Shown here: one piece after another, positions 50,101-62,580 of the stretch | Position numbering within the stretch: the first letter of the stretch is position 1 | How the letters are laid out: each line of letters opens with the position of its first letter | Assembly: GCA_022410635.1 (NCBI GenBank) | Contig: JAJVDF010000590.1 | Coordinates: forward strand, 443,872 to 507,871 | Direction: 5' to 3' | DNA from: Tretioscincus oriximinensis | Lineage: Eukaryota > Chordata > Lepidosauria > Squamata > Gymnophthalmidae | Length of the DNA stretch: 64,000 nt | Program-made: the position numbers and the translations under genes | The notes under the pieces: generated by a model | What the model was told of the DNA's origin: nothing | What the model saw: the letters and a program-made list of their open reading frames with translations, nothing else | The model's database searches: none

Positions 50101-51934
50101 TCCAATTTCTAAATGAACACCTTGTTCAAGTGTCTTGGCCCTTTCTGCCTCACATTTTTTAAAGTAAAGCTGTCATTACTTATGTGGACCACAAGTCAAA
50201 AATATGTGCATGGAAAATGAGTTGTTATATATTAATTTCACAAAGACTCTTTCCTATTAATANGTTGCTTTGACATGAGGCCTGTGATCTTATATGTCAG
50301 TGCCTTTATTGAACAGATCTACTATCTATCAGAAATGCCATAGCCATTTAAATTGTTTACCATATATGTGGCATATCCACCTATTCTAATATAAGGTTGT
50401 TTTTTACAGCCTGCTTTTTACAATAAATAAAAATATAATTTTGAATAGTGTAAATTATGGTCCCATTGGAATGGTTATATATGGGACTTTAGTATAAATG
50501 TTGCCCTACCGATATAGAATTTAAAAAGTAGCATTAATACATGGCTAACACATATCTGTGACATTCCCAACAACACCAGGATTATATATGGTAGAAATAA
50601 CATTTTTTCCTATTTCAGAAAAATCCACATTTAATGCGCAAAGACCTACATTCTGGATGGCTAGCAGAAAAATCCCTGCAGTATAAAGTATTGCCTGCAA
50701 ATGGCCATGGTATAAAAAATGACCATCGTATGTGCAAGGACTGATCTGTATGCACCTCTGGCAGACAAAATACACCTGTATGAAAGTAGATTATTCTGGA
50801 GGACATTTATGTCAGAATAGTACTAAAAAAACAGAATTTTCTGCCAACTGGTGAATATTTTCTTTGTTTTCTTTAGCTTTTCTGTATAACGAGCATGTCC
50901 ACACGACTCTCTTTTCAGCTGTATTGATATGGTCAGATAATATAGAACATATATTATAAAATATACCTGACAATAATACCATATTCTTCTCCATATTATT
51001 ACTGTCTCTAGCTCAAGTAAAAGCAGAAGAATGAGTTAGCACTTGCTAAAAGGAGCAGCTAAGGTCTGGCTGTAGAGAAGAAATCTAAGCAAAGCACAGA
51101 AAAGGTGGGAGAAAGCCAGAAAAATGGTTTAAAAACAGGAAGCCTGTAAAACGCAGAAACACTTGAAAGATGTGACAACATTTAAGACCCTGAGGGATTC
51201 TAACATCTGTAGCTACTCTATGTGTGCACATGTGTTCAGCTGCTGAGGTGTTGACTGTATGAATTTAAGGCTTGAAAAGGGTTTGACAGCTCCGGNAGTT
51301 GACTGAAAAGTGGCCATAAAATATTCAAATCCTGCTGTCTTAGAACTTCTTGTCTTGCTTCTAATTGCTTAGTTTTTGAGCCACCTTGGCAGTTTTCATG
51401 TATCTCTATAAGTATCTGTGATGACAACAGTTCCAACAAAATCTCAGTTTGAAATTTATTTATTTATTTATTTATCTATATGGACACTGAGCTCAACCAG
51501 TATTTAGATTACTGGTACAATCTGTCAAGGACAACAATATTGTTTTCCTTCTCTTTTCCAATTGATGATGAAGATCAGGCAGGTACAGAATTATCTATCA
51601 GTATTTTCTGCTGATTTGTCAGTAGTTTTTCTAGCATTGTTAACTTTTAACCTGATATCTTTTGAACATAAATATAATTTTAACACCATTAATTTCAGCA
51701 TTGTTAGGTGATCAGTAGTGCTCGTTTCACATAAAAAATAAATGAAGCAAATTATTGCTGTGTCATTCTCAATGCTAGTTCCTGTGCCAGTGAACTTCTG
51801 CACGATTGTGAATGAAGTAATTATCTGCAGTTTGGATTAAATAGATAACACTGAGAAACAAGCGATGAACTGAGATCTGATGGCATCATTATTTATGGTA
51901 TGAAAAAGTTAAGTTAATGTGGGTTTTAGGAAGT
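47193..51934. other. Intron, nothing recognised
   Basis: The longest apparently unique stretch: 4.7 kb of AT-rich intron with only short chance frames and a TTTA run at 51456-51475. Confidence 0.6.
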
Positions 51935-52698
51935 GGGCAGGGGTAGGGTGATGCGGCTTCCTGGTGACAGAGGGGTATAAAGCCCTCTGTTGCCCCTCAT
52001 TCCTTCTCTTTTGACTGGCAACGCACGAATCCCACCCTTACCCCCGTTTTTCTCTTTCAGTCATGATCGGGAGTGGAGATGATGGCGGTGGCACAGCTTG
52101 GTGCGCCGAGAGGAGTAAAAAATCCTGGAGACAGGTATCCCCTTGATTATCTCATAGCTTGGGGGGCCCTCCTAAAGGGCTTCTGAACCTGTGTGCCTAC
52201 CTGGGGGGATGGGTAGGTTGAACAAAAATTTAGAGTCATTGAGGAGGCTGTACACAGGATGGATTCTTGAGAGATCAGCTCCCTCTTTGATCCTCTGGTG
52301 AGTACCCACAAAAGGGGTGGGTCTGATGTGCTGCTGGATGGCTCAGGCGCCTAGACCAGGGGGACTGGACCACTAGGAAAGTGGCCAGTCTGGGACCTAC
52401 ATCAAGGGGTGTAGTCCTTCGGGTCTACTGGAAAGGCCCGAGTTGGGCAGCCGTTATGGAAAGAGCAGTCTCGCTAAAGGGAGTGAGCGCCTGGCTGGTT
52501 GCCATGTCACAATGTGTGGCCAGCTGGTTTCAGATCACGTCGGGTGGCTGACCTGGGCTGTCAGCCAAGCTGCTGCACCTGCCACACTCCTACTCAAGGG
52601 ATGGCCTTATTCTTTCCACTTCTGGGCTATTTTTTGCAAGCAAGCACTTATTTGTTAGCTTTGGGATGCGTTATTGCTATGCGTTTTGCGTTGGGGGG
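51935..52698 (+). mobile_element. GC-rich TATA-bearing repeat, copy B
   Basis: Same body as copy A (minus strand there): GAGGGGTATAAAGCCCTC (about 51971-51988), TTTCTCTTTCAGTCATGATC (52047-52066), CACAAAAGGGGTGGGTCTGA (52309-52328), and an end at GCGTTTTGCGTTGGGGGGTT. The AATAAA end seen in copy A is cut off by the CR1 at 52699. The ATG after TTTCAG is retained but the frame behind it differs from copy A, arguing against a conserved protein. Confidence 0.7.
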
Positions 52699-54592
52699 TT
52701 GATAAGAACATGAGAACATAAGAAGAGCCATACTGGATCAGGCCACAGCCCATCAAGTCCAGCATTCTGTGTCACACAGAGGCCCACCAGATGCACCTGG
52801 GCAGTCTGAACAGAGGAAAGCAAAATATGCTCCTGTTCATGACTCCCTGCAAATGGTATTTCAAGAGTCCTGCCTGTTGCTCCATCCGGGAGGCGACATC
52901 CAGACAACTATCCTAGTATCCATTTATACCCTTAGCGTCCATAAACCTGTCTTGAAACTATCCAAGCTGTTAGCTACCACCACCTCTTCAGGAAGTAAAT
53001 TCCACAGGCCGATGACCCTCTGGGTGAAAAAATACTTTCCTTTGTCTGTTCTCACTTTTCTACCCAACAGTTTTAAGGAGTGCCCTCTGGTCCTTGTGTT
53101 GTATGATAGAGAAAACATTTTTTCTCTATTCACCCTGTCGATCCCATGCATGATTTTGTACACTTCAATCAGATCACCCCTCAAACGTCTCCTTTCAAGG
53201 CTGAAGAGGCCCAGACGTTGCAGCCTGACTTCATAAGGGAGGTGCTCCAAACCCTTGATCATTTTTGTTGCCCTTTTCTGCACCTTCTCCAGTTCCAAAA
53301 TATCCCTCTTGAGATGTGGTGACCAGAATTGAACAGTATTCCAAATGTGGCCTCACCACAGATTTATAAAGAGGCAAAACAACATTTGCTGACTTGTTTT
53401 CGATTATCCCCAACATGGAGTTTGCCTTTTTTGCTGCTGTTGCACACTGGATCGACATTTTCATTGAATTGTCCACTAACACCCCAAGATCCTTTTCTTG
53501 CTCGGTCACAGAAAGCTTGGTTCCCATCAGGTGATAGGAGTATTTTGGGTTCTTTGCCCCAATATGCATGACCTTGCACTTGCTTAAGTTGAAGTGCATT
53601 TGCCACTTTGATGCCCACTCACCCAATTTCAATAAATCAACTCTGGAGTGCCTTACAATAATTTTCAGTTTTAACTACCCTGAACAGTTTAGTGTCATCA
53701 GCAAACTTGGCTACTTCACTATTTACCTCGGCATCCAGATCGTTTATAAATATATTGAAGAGCAAGGGTCCCAGTACAGATCCCTGGGGTACCCCACTTC
53801 TTATCTCTTTCCACTCAGAGAACTGTCCATTTAATACTACCCTCTGTTTTCTATCTTTTAGCCAGTTTCCAATCCAGGACAAAGTCTGTCCTCTTATACC
53901 ATGAGTATGGAGCTTTTTTAGAAGCCTTTGATGAGGGACTTTATCAAAAGCCTTCTGAAAATCTAGATAGACAATATCAACTGGATCCCCTTTATCTACA
54001 TGTTTGTTAACGTTCTCAAAGAATTCTAGCACGTTAGTAAGGCATGATTTACCTTTGCAGAAGCCATGCTGAGTTTCATTCATCAATGCGTGCGTCTCCA
54101 TGTGTTTAGTAATTTTGTCCTTAATTATGGTTTCCAACACTTTACCTGGAATTGATGTTAAACTGATGGGTCTATAATTTCCGGGATCACCCCGGGATCC
54201 TTTTTTGAAGATTGGTGTTACATTAGCTACCTTCCAATCTGTTGGTACTATGCCTGATCTTAAGGAAAGATTAAATATTTTGGTTAGAAGTTCAGCAATT
54301 TCGCATTTGAGTTCTTTAAGAATTCTTGGGTGAATGCCGTCTGGCCCTGGGGATTTATAAATGTTCAGCTTATTTAGGCTAGCAAGGACCTCCTCCCTTG
54401 TTATCTCTATCCCGTTTAATTCCTCTGGTGTTCTTTCTGAGAAAACTAAATCTGTTGCGGGTAAATTCCCTCTGTCTTCTTCAGTGAAAACTGAAGCAAA
54501 AAATTCATTTAACCTCTCTGCAATCTCCACATCCTCCTTGATTATGCCCTTTTGTCCATTGCTGTCGAGTGGTCCGACTGTTAGTATTTAAT
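52699..54592 (-). mobile_element. CR1 LINE, 1.9-kb 3' portion
   Basis: The 3' end lies at the low coordinate (GATAAGAACATGAGAACATA, 52699-52718), then 3' UTR, then reverse-transcriptase coding sequence to about 54530. 5'-truncated. One of the two best CR1 copies here. Confidence 0.95.
52924..54530 (-). pseudogene. CR1 reverse transcriptase, frame-broken
   Basis: Minus strand in three frames: 54530-53637 (297 codons, from MEIAERLNEFFASVF through KSPGPDGIHPRIL, GNYRPISLTSIPGKVLE, DFQKAFDKVPHQRLL, SGVPQGSVLGPLLFN to KFADDTKLFRV), 53632-53231 and 53298-52924 (IKGLEHLPYEVRLQRLGLFS). The catalytic FADD motif is intact, unlike the copy at 58.7 kb. A frame change after CKALQS at 53637 and another near 53290 inactivate it. 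The endonuclease domain is absent. Confidence 0.93.
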
Positions 54593-55570
54593 AAATTGTT
54601 ATGTTCACTTAATTGGTATGGTCTCCCATCTCCACTATCTACAGCAATAACTTATCTAAAGAACGGTTTTCATATATGCAATTTTCTGGAAGATTTAAAA
54701 CAGATAAATATCAGGAAATGTAGAACAGTAAAAGTTAATTCAAAAGTTACGCAGGGTGAATACGTAGTTGATAAAATGTATCAATTGTTGAAATTTGTAA
54801 TGGAGGATGAACAAGCTAGATATAATATAAAGATTAATTAATGGAAAAGATGTGAGGAAAAGGTTGAAATTATCACAGAACTATAATCGTAAAATAATCT
54901 TTTATAAAATAATGTGTAGGTGCTATAGGCCCTCAGAATATGGCTAAAATCTGTAAGAATGTCTCTACTAATTGTTTGAAATGTGAAAACTGCAAGGAAC
55001 TTTTTAACATATGAGGACTTTATGTGAAAAGGTAAGGACATTCTGGAAACAATTATATGCACTTTACAGAGGGCTTTACAAATTGAGATACAAATTGAAT
55101 CAGAACTTTTTGGGTGGGATTGATGGATGAGGTTTCGGGGTGAAATTATAGAACAATACATGTTTACTGCACCTATAGAAGATTGTTGGCAAATCTAGAT
55201 AAGCTGGTGTGCTTGGTTTAAGAAAGATCATTATTATTTGGGGCCCATTACTTTATTAATCTTCTGTATAAGAAAAATACATATAATAGTGATGCTTGAA
55301 TAATATTAGATTTGAAACTGAGGTAATGCTTTTAACTACATTTTTAAATATAGAATGTTTTATCCATTTTTGTAGCTCACTCTGAGACCTTTGGATCAAA
55401 TCTTCTTTTAAGCAAACAAATAAATTTAGTATAGTCATTTTACTATTTAGAGAGAAGCATAGGTTTTTCTTTTCCCTCTTTTTTCTTGCTTTTAGCTAGC
55501 GTATGTATACTATATTATACTGTTACTTTTAATGCTGGAAAAATAATAAATTGTTTTTTAAAATTCATAT
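54593..55570 (+). mobile_element. L1 LINE ORF2 3' fragment
   Basis: Frames 54569-54841 end in charged sequence, and 54985-55120 can be read in broken frames as CLKCENCKGTF...RTFWKQLYALYRGLY, the L1 C-terminal region. The end has TTTTCTTGCTTTTAGCTAGC then AATAATAAATTGTTTTTTAA, an L1-like tail. An L2-type tail (55355-55430) is inserted. Confidence 0.65.
55355..55430 (+). mobile_element. L2 tail fragment
   Basis: TTTTTGTAGCTCACTCTGAG then GACCTTTGGATCAAATC and AAACAAATAAA, a plus-strand L2-type tail. Confidence 0.6.
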
Positions 55571-55784
55571 ATCTGGAAGAGATCTTTCTTGGTCATTAAC
55601 GTCAGTACTTTAAAATAGGAGAGATTTGTAACTTAGTGCAAGGAATTTTGACTACTAATAATGAAGAAAAGTGTGTTCAAATGATGCCTTGAAATTTTCA
55701 GCTGCATATATCACACATAAAGCTTATGAAGCACTCTGTTGTCAGGAAGAACTGCTGCCTCTGGACTCAACATTATTCAGTAAT
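55571..55784. other. Intron, nothing recognised
   Basis: Short AT-rich stretch. Confidence 0.5.
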
Positions 55785-55910
55785 AGAGTCACAGAGTTGC
55801 AAAGGACCTTCAGGATCATCATGTCCAATCTCCTGTACAATGCAGGATCCACTAAACCATCCCAGAGAGATGGCGGCTGTCCAACCTCTGTTTAAAGACT
55901 TCAGGAAAAC
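55785..55910 (-). mobile_element. CR1 LINE 3' terminus, older subfamily
   Basis: AATAGAGTCACAGAGTTGCA then GGACCTTCAGGATCATCATG parallels 29090-29170 (reverse of the classic CR1 end). Confidence 0.85.
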
Positions 55911-56275
55911 ATTTGACAAAGTATCTCCTACCATTCAGATGTACTATGACTACTGCATTTCTATGATAAACCCATTCAGTAATTCTATCATATAAAGAAA
56001 TTGGTAATCTAGCATGATTTGTTCATTACTAATCCATGTTGGCTTTGGTTAATTATGGTATTCCTATTCAAGTGATGCCATAAATGCTGATCAACAACGT
56101 GTTCAGGAAACTTGCCTGGTATTAGAATAAAACTCACAAGCATGTAGTTTCCTGGCTCCACCTTTTCCCCCTTTTTGGAGATAGTGACCATTTCTGGAGA
56201 ACATCTGCCTAGAGGTGAATCTGCAACTGTATTCCTGGGTGAGCAGCTTTTGCTATATAGACAGCAGATCATTTA
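55911..56275 (-). mobile_element. CR1-group reverse transcriptase fragment
   Basis: Minus-strand frame 56272-56009 contains KKGEKVEPGNYMLVSFILIP (compare KKGSRGDPGNYRPISLTSIP in the younger copies) and NQSQHGLVMNKSC (compare NETQHGFCKGKSC). Older and more diverged than the CR1 at 52.7 kb; 55911-55990 may keep FRKTFDKVSPT. Confidence 0.8.
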
Positions 56276-56437
56276 AGCAATGCCCATGAGACTGAATAAG
56301 GTTGGATACAGTTTTTAGTTATTTTTATATTGTTTGCTATTTTATGTTTAAATAAATGATGCGATCTACCTTGGGACAGAATCATCATCATCTCAAACGT
56401 TTCAGGTAGGAAATGCTCTTCAATGGTATGAAATACA
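56276..56437. other. Intron, nothing recognised
   Basis: Short AT-rich stretch before the third Tc1 fragment. Confidence 0.5.
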
Positions 56438-57120
56438 CTACTCACAAAAAGGGATGGTTGGCTTTGGATGGGAAGTTCTAGATGAACATAATATTTTTTA
56501 CATTGTTTTTTTTTTTTGCAAATGAACCAAATGACACCATCTGTGCTCTTTAGGAAGCATATGTGCAACTGATCAATGTTTCTAACAAGGAGCTGAATGT
56601 CAAAAGTGACAACAGGTGAACAATCACCAGCCGATCAATTGGTCCAGGCTGGCCACATGTTGACATCACGAGACCAAGACAACAGTTTACAATGGAACAG
56701 CAGTACGTTGCCATTGTAAAGCTACAAGTAGGATGCTCTCAGATGCAAGTGACCATTGAGCTTAGAGTGTCACAGAGTTGCAAGAGCAATAAAGATAGAC
56801 TGGAAGAGTCAGAGAAAGGCACAGAAGTGGGTGTTCTTTGGAAGCATCACACAATGCCCTGAGAAACAGGATGATGAATGCCACAGAACTCCAGACATGT
56901 TTAAGGAAAGTGAGAGGCACCCAAGTGTCACGTAAGACCATTTGTAACCCTTTACATTAGAGAGGTCTGCATGCTAGATAACTGGCAAGGGTACCTGAAC
57001 TCAGTGCCAAGGATAAGCATTGTCATCTTGCCTGAGCCAAGGAGCTTCTGTCAGAATAAGATGCATTTAACAGTTCACTTGTCGCTAAGATGACAACTAG
57101 CACTGATCACATGAATTTAA
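56438..57120 (+). mobile_element. Tc1/mariner element, third family, 5' half
   Basis: Left end ACTACTCACAAAAAGGGATGG resembles the ends of another Tc1 group. From 56694 broken frames give MEQQYVAIVKLQVGCSQMQV (helix-turn-helix part), then ALRNRMMNATELQTCLRKVR and LARVPELSAKDKHCHLAXAKE near 56850-57050, the N-terminal half of a transposase. The catalytic half and the right end are missing. Confidence 0.75.
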
Positions 57121-58544
57121 AAACCAACCAAAGTAAAGATGATGCAATATGCTGCAATAATATGTTGGATACCATGTATATAAAAATCAATTATTTCCTT
57201 AGTGTGGGGTAGGCTGTTAAATTTGGTTGTCTGGCAAAGCACTTTGTCTCTCTGTAAAATTCTGAATAAAAGCCTTCCTATTAGGAAAAAAAACTTGTGT
57301 GTGGAAAACATTCTAAATCCAAGTCCAGCTTTACAACAAAGGTTATGGGCACAGCCCACTTGAATACTAGTATGAAAGCAAAGATCTTACAGTGAATGAG
57401 TGATGAGAAGAGGCTGTGTATAAAAGCTATACAAAATGTGAGTCCAAATCAAAGGCCATACTATTCAGTGTTGAATGATTTAATAAAAGAGTAAGGCAAC
57501 CGAAAAAGTAATGCTTACAAAATGAAGTGGTTTAACTGTAGACATGGGGGAAAGCGAAACAAGACAGGACAAAGTCACCAGCTGATATAGAGTAGTGGAA
57601 ATTGGACCCCAGCAAGGCTAGGCAAGTAGGGGGACTTCAGAATGAATTGGTAGGTGAATGGAGGTAGATTACTGAGAGTTTTAATGTAAAGGAGAAATCA
57701 AGGCAAGAGAAGAGAGAAGGAGAGAGAGAGCTATTATATCAATCTCTAACTCCTATTATTTTAAGAGCAAAATAAGGACCTAACATACAGCAAACTTCTT
57801 GCAGGGATGGACCAAAACCCAGCTCTCAGTACAGGAATAAAGTACAGAAAACCAGCATTTGCAAAGAAGATAAAATGATTAAATCAACTATCAGTTTGGG
57901 TGCCCACATTAACATATCCTTGCAGTTCACAAGCTCTTAATATAAGCATCTTTCTGTTAAAAGCTAACCAGATGAAGACATCCTGATGCACAGAAATATT
58001 TTTGGATGGGAAGCAGTACTTAAGAACAAAGTCTGTATTCAAGGTAGGTACATGTATGTATGTGTAGTGGGTGATTATATTTATCTGGTAACAAAGACAA
58101 AACCCGATCCGACCACTAGTGCAATGCTCCAAGCTCTTCAAGCTTGACTCCATACATATGTGCAATGTTATGAAAAATTAGACCATTTGTAACCTTGATT
58201 TTGCCATAGGAAAAATAATTTGGTATTTGCAGTTTTCTGGTTCTCACCCAAAGGGACTCACAAGGTTAATTTTCATTCAAAGGCTTACATCTATCTTCTC
58301 CACCAGGTTAATGGTGGTACTTTAACTGAAATATAGATCGCAAACCTACATTCTTTCAAACAGCAAAGTTGGCTAGAGCTGAAGGCTAATAGAGGGCACT
58401 CAACCCTGTCCACATCTGACACAGGGCCTCAAAATGAAATCTCTCAGTTGAAAGACCGGCTTCTAGCAATTACACCATTTGTGCCTAATGCCATAGTTCA
58501 AATACATACTAAAATTTTCAGACTACAGTTAATTCAGTAAATAT
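57121..58544. other. Intron, nothing recognised
   Basis: AT-rich intron; a purine-rich patch at 57700-57740. No exon or repeat family recognised. Confidence 0.6.
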
Positions 58545-60385
58545 TGAAAATATTAGACAAAACGAAAGTCTTCCACAGTGGTTAAATGAATTTTTTGCTT
58601 CAGTTTTCACTGAAGGAAACAGAGGGTATTTACCCGCAACAGATTTAGTCATCTCAGGAAGAACATCAGAGGAATTAAATTGGATAGAGATGCAAGGGAG
58701 GAGATCCTTGTTAGCCTTAATATACTGAACATTAATAAATCTCCAGGGACAGGCAGCATTCACCCAAGAAGTCTTAAAGAACTCAAATGTGAAATTGCTG
58801 AACTTCTAACCAAAATATTGAATCTTTCCTTAAGATTAGGCATAGAACCAGTAGATTGGAGGGTAGCTAATGTAACACCAATCTTCAAAAAAGGATCCCG
58901 GGGTGATCCCGGAAATTACAGACCCATCAGTTTAACATCAATTAAAGGTAAAGTGTTGGAAACTATAATTAAGGACAAAATTACTAAACACATGGAGACG
59001 CACGCATTGATGAATGAAACTCAGCATGGCTTCTGCAAAGGTAAATCATGCCTTACTAACGTGCTAGAATTCTTTGAGAACGTTAACAAACATGTAGATA
59101 AAGGGGATCCAGTTGATATTGTCTATCTAGATTTTCAGAAGGCTTTTGATAAAGTCCCTCATCAAAGGCTCCTAAAAAAGATCCACACTCATGATATGAG
59201 AGTACAGACTTTGTCCTGGATTGAAAACTGGCTAAAAGATAGAAAACAGAGGGTAGTAATAAATGGACAGTTCTCTGAGCGGAAAGAGGCAAGAAGTGGG
59301 GTACCCTGGGGGTCTGTACTGGTACCTTTGCTTTTCAATATGTTTATAAACGATCTGGATGCTGAGGTAAATTGTGAAGCAGTCAAATTTGCTTATGACA
59401 CTAAACTGTTCAGGGTAGTGAAAACTGAAAATGATTGTAAGGCACTCCAGAGTGATCTATTGAATCAGGTGAGTGGGCATCAAAGTGGCAAAGTCAGGCA
59501 CATTGGGGCAAAGAACCCCAACTACTCCTACCACCTGATGGGAACCCAGTTTTCTGTAACCGAGCAAGAAAAGGATCTTGGGGTGTTAGTGAACAATTCG
59601 ATGATGTCAACCCAGTGTGCAGCAGCAGCAAAAAAGGCAAATTCCATGTTGGGGATAATTAGGAAAGGAATAGAAAACAAGTCAGCAAATGTTGTTTTGC
59701 CTCTTTATAAATCTGTGGTGAGTCCACATTTGGAATACTGTGCTCAATTCTGGTCACCACATCTCAAGAGGGATATTGTGGAACTAGAGAAGGTGCAGAA
59801 AAGGGCAACAAAAATGATCAAGGGTCTGGAGCACTTCCTTTATGAAATCAGGCTGCAACGCCTGGGCTTCTTCAGTCTCGAAAGGCGACGTTTGAGAGGT
59901 GATCTGATTCAAGTGTATAAAATCATGCATGACATGGACAGAGTAAATAGAGAAAAAATGTTTTCTCTATAACACAACACTAGGTCCAGAGGGCACTCCT
60001 TAAAACTGATGGGTAGAAAAGTGAGAACAGAAAAAGCAAAGGATTTTTTCACCCTGAGGGTCATTGGCCTGTGGAATTTACTTCCTGAAGAGGTAGTGGT
60101 AGCTAACAGCTTGGATAGTTTCAAGATAGGACTAGACAGGTTTATGGACACCAAGGGTATAAATGGGTACTAGGATGGATGTCTGGATGTTGCCTCCAGG
60201 ATGGAGCAACAGGCAGGACTCCTGAAACACCATTTGCAGGGAGTCATGAAAAGGTGCATATTTTGCTTTCCCCTGTTCAGACTGCCTAGGTGCATCTGGT
60301 GGGCCTCTGTGCAAGGCAGAATTCTGGACTAGATGGGCTCTGCCCCGACCTAGTATGGCTCTTCTTATGTTCTTATTTTCTTAGT
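58545..60385 (+). mobile_element. CR1 LINE, 1.8-kb 3' portion
   Basis: Plus-strand counterpart of the CR1 at 52699-54592, highly similar, ending TATGGCTCTTCTTATGTTCT (60353-60372). 5'-truncated at about the same place. Confidence 0.95.
58680..59972 (+). pseudogene. CR1 reverse transcriptase, 430-codon frame
   Basis: The longest open frame in the window. Blocks in order: NINKSPGTGSIHPRSLKEL, GNYRPISLTSIKGKVLET, NETQHGFCKGKSCLTNVLEF, DFQKAFDKVPHQRLL, SGVPWGSVLVPLLFN, KFAYDTKLFRV, then the thumb and C-terminal regions to MDRVNREKMFSL. The catalytic FADD reads FAYD, so an essential Asp is replaced by Tyr; PDGIHPRIL is also damaged (TGSIHPRSL), and the PQGS motif reads PWGS. Part of the region after the RT palm (about 59456-59500) is deleted relative to the 53-kb copy. 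It is therefore a dead retroelement, not a host gene, despite its length. The frame stops at a TAA shortly before the C-terminal part is complete. Confidence 0.95.
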
Positions 60386-61964
60386 CTTGAAATGAGTAAA
60401 AATTGAATTACAGAAGCTTGACACAATCAAGTACAATGCATTTCCAGCCAACCATAATATGAAAATAAGAGTTTCAGTGCAAACAAGGTATAAGATGTAG
60501 GGAATTCCTGCATTTGAAAAGGAAAATTCTACTACAGTTGGGAAGAAGAGCATCATAATGACCAGATGTCTATTCTTAAATAAGAACAGGCATCTCATAG
60601 GAAATATTCTAAGAAGTTCCTGACTATATAATCTTATATTGCCTAAGGTATAAGAAAAGCAAGCTAAAATTGGAGCTTCTATCTGCAAGAAAAAGGGTAC
60701 AGAAGGGGCAACTATCACATGCAATATTATAGATGCATTTCATATATGGCAACGAGCAATTAAACTTCAATGCATTTGTGTTAAACTGAAACACAGAAGG
60801 AATATATATAATGTGTCAGTAACAGCACATCAGAAAGATCAAGAATGTATTCAGACAATACAACTGGCTTAAATGCGTGTCCTTCTTTATTTCTCCTTGA
60901 TAATTTTCCAGTGTCTATGTGAATGCATTTTTTTTATTAATGGGCAGATGAATTCAAAGAATTGAGTCTATGTTGTATCTTTTTCTTTGGACTAATAAAG
61001 AAACTCGCTAACTTACATATTTTTTTCTCACCTGCTACTATATGCATTGGCTACTATATGCAGTATGAAGAAATAGGATTTCAGATATATTCTTCCAGAT
61101 GTTTTTCCAGAAAGCTGTGTTTTGTCTACATGAAAAACATTGTACTGTATTTATTTCATTTTGTTAATACATTCAGTAGCAAAATTTTACCTATCCCTGG
61201 AACTGCTTAACAAAACAGAATTTTTAATTTGCAATTTACAGATTAATATGAAAGAAGCATGTATGTACATGCAGAAAGGGCAAGTTGCAGCTGGAAAGCT
61301 ATACAATAGGAAAACACTTCTCTAAGGCAAGGAGGTGAATCCTAGATGGCAGCCAAAAACATACAAGTCAAAACACAATCTAGCATGAACAAAGCATCCA
61401 TACAGCCAAAATTTCAGCAGTGCTAAATAATATCCCACCTGTCATTATGTCAAGTAACTTGGAATGTTTCCACTGCAAGACAAAAGTGACTTTTGTTTGT
61501 ATGTCAAGTGTGCTCTAAGCAAAAAGAAAAAAGAAAAGAAAAAGAATAAGTTATCAAAGAAGACAAGAAGTTCTTTATACACAGCCACCTCTTTTGCCAC
61601 CTCTAGCTAATATTCTAAAAACAAATGTTACAAATAAGAGTTAACCACTCAAACACTCACAGAATATGCCTAACATATTACATTGTAAGAAAATGCCCTA
61701 TCGTTTTGAAAACATGGTATGTAATTTACAAAACAGCTCTAAAAGAAAACATCTGGAATACAGTGACTCATTCTCTCCACTGCTTTAAAATAATTAAGTG
61801 TTTCATCACAAGAAAAGATATGACAATAAATTTAAAAGTGGTTGAATTTTGTATTTAAATATGCAAGGCAACTGAAATGTGCACACACATATACAAATAG
61901 AGTAAGCATTCACAAGAGCAAATAAAAGAGGACTGGAAATTTTCCCTCAATACTGCTACTACTT
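60386..61964. other. Intron, nothing recognised
   Basis: AT-rich intron, short chance frames only. Confidence 0.6.
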
Positions 61965-62504
61965 AAAATACTGCTTGGGCCAAGGGCTGGAATGGACAGC
62001 CTGGCAAAGAGAAGGAGGATGCGGCCACAGTGATGAAGGCCCACGAGAGAAAAGCGACACATAGAGGCCTGACTGGGCCCCATGCGAAGAAGGAGAGCAG
62101 ACATTTCCCCCACCATGCAAAGTGGTCTTACTGCTCTTCTCCAAAGGACTGCTTGGCACCACAAACTTAATTCACCTCTATAACACCAGCCTCACTCCTC
62201 TTTATTCTTCACACACTCTGTGTGGAGTTCTGTCACCCTTCAGCTTGCCCATGTGCCCAACTGGTTGCTGCCATTTTTTCCATGCATAGACCACTCAAGC
62301 TGCCACCTCAATGTAAATATCTCTCAGACAGTACAAGAACACAACTAAGGCCACATGAGGGTGAACATGCATAAGCTGACCAGATGACCCCATTTTTGGG
62401 GTGGGAGAACCTGGTTTGGGGGTTTCTCCCCAGCCCTCCAAGGCGTCGGCAGCCTTTTGCACAGGAGCTTAGTGGAGGTAGGACAGAGTTGTCCCTTCCA
62501 CTAT
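61965..62504. other. GC-richer block, unidentified
   Basis: 61965-62165 is clearly richer in G and C than its surroundings and carries overlapping minus-strand frames of 84 and 67 codons with no family resemblance. 62373-62422 contains CTGACCAGATGACCCCATTT and CCTGGTTTGGGG; an inverted CTGACCAGAT occurs at about 63165-63175, so a degraded element may span this area. Confidence 0.4.
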
Positions 62505-62580
62505 ATTTATTTATTTATTTATTTTTATACCCCGCCCCATACCTGAAGGTCTAGGGGCAGCAATAACAATAAAAGGGCAA
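62505..62580 (-). mobile_element. L2/SINE tail fragment
   Basis: TTTATTTATTTATTTATTTT then TACCCCGCCCCATACCTGAA and GGTCTAGGGGCAGCAATAAC: reversed L2-type tail. Confidence 0.8.
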
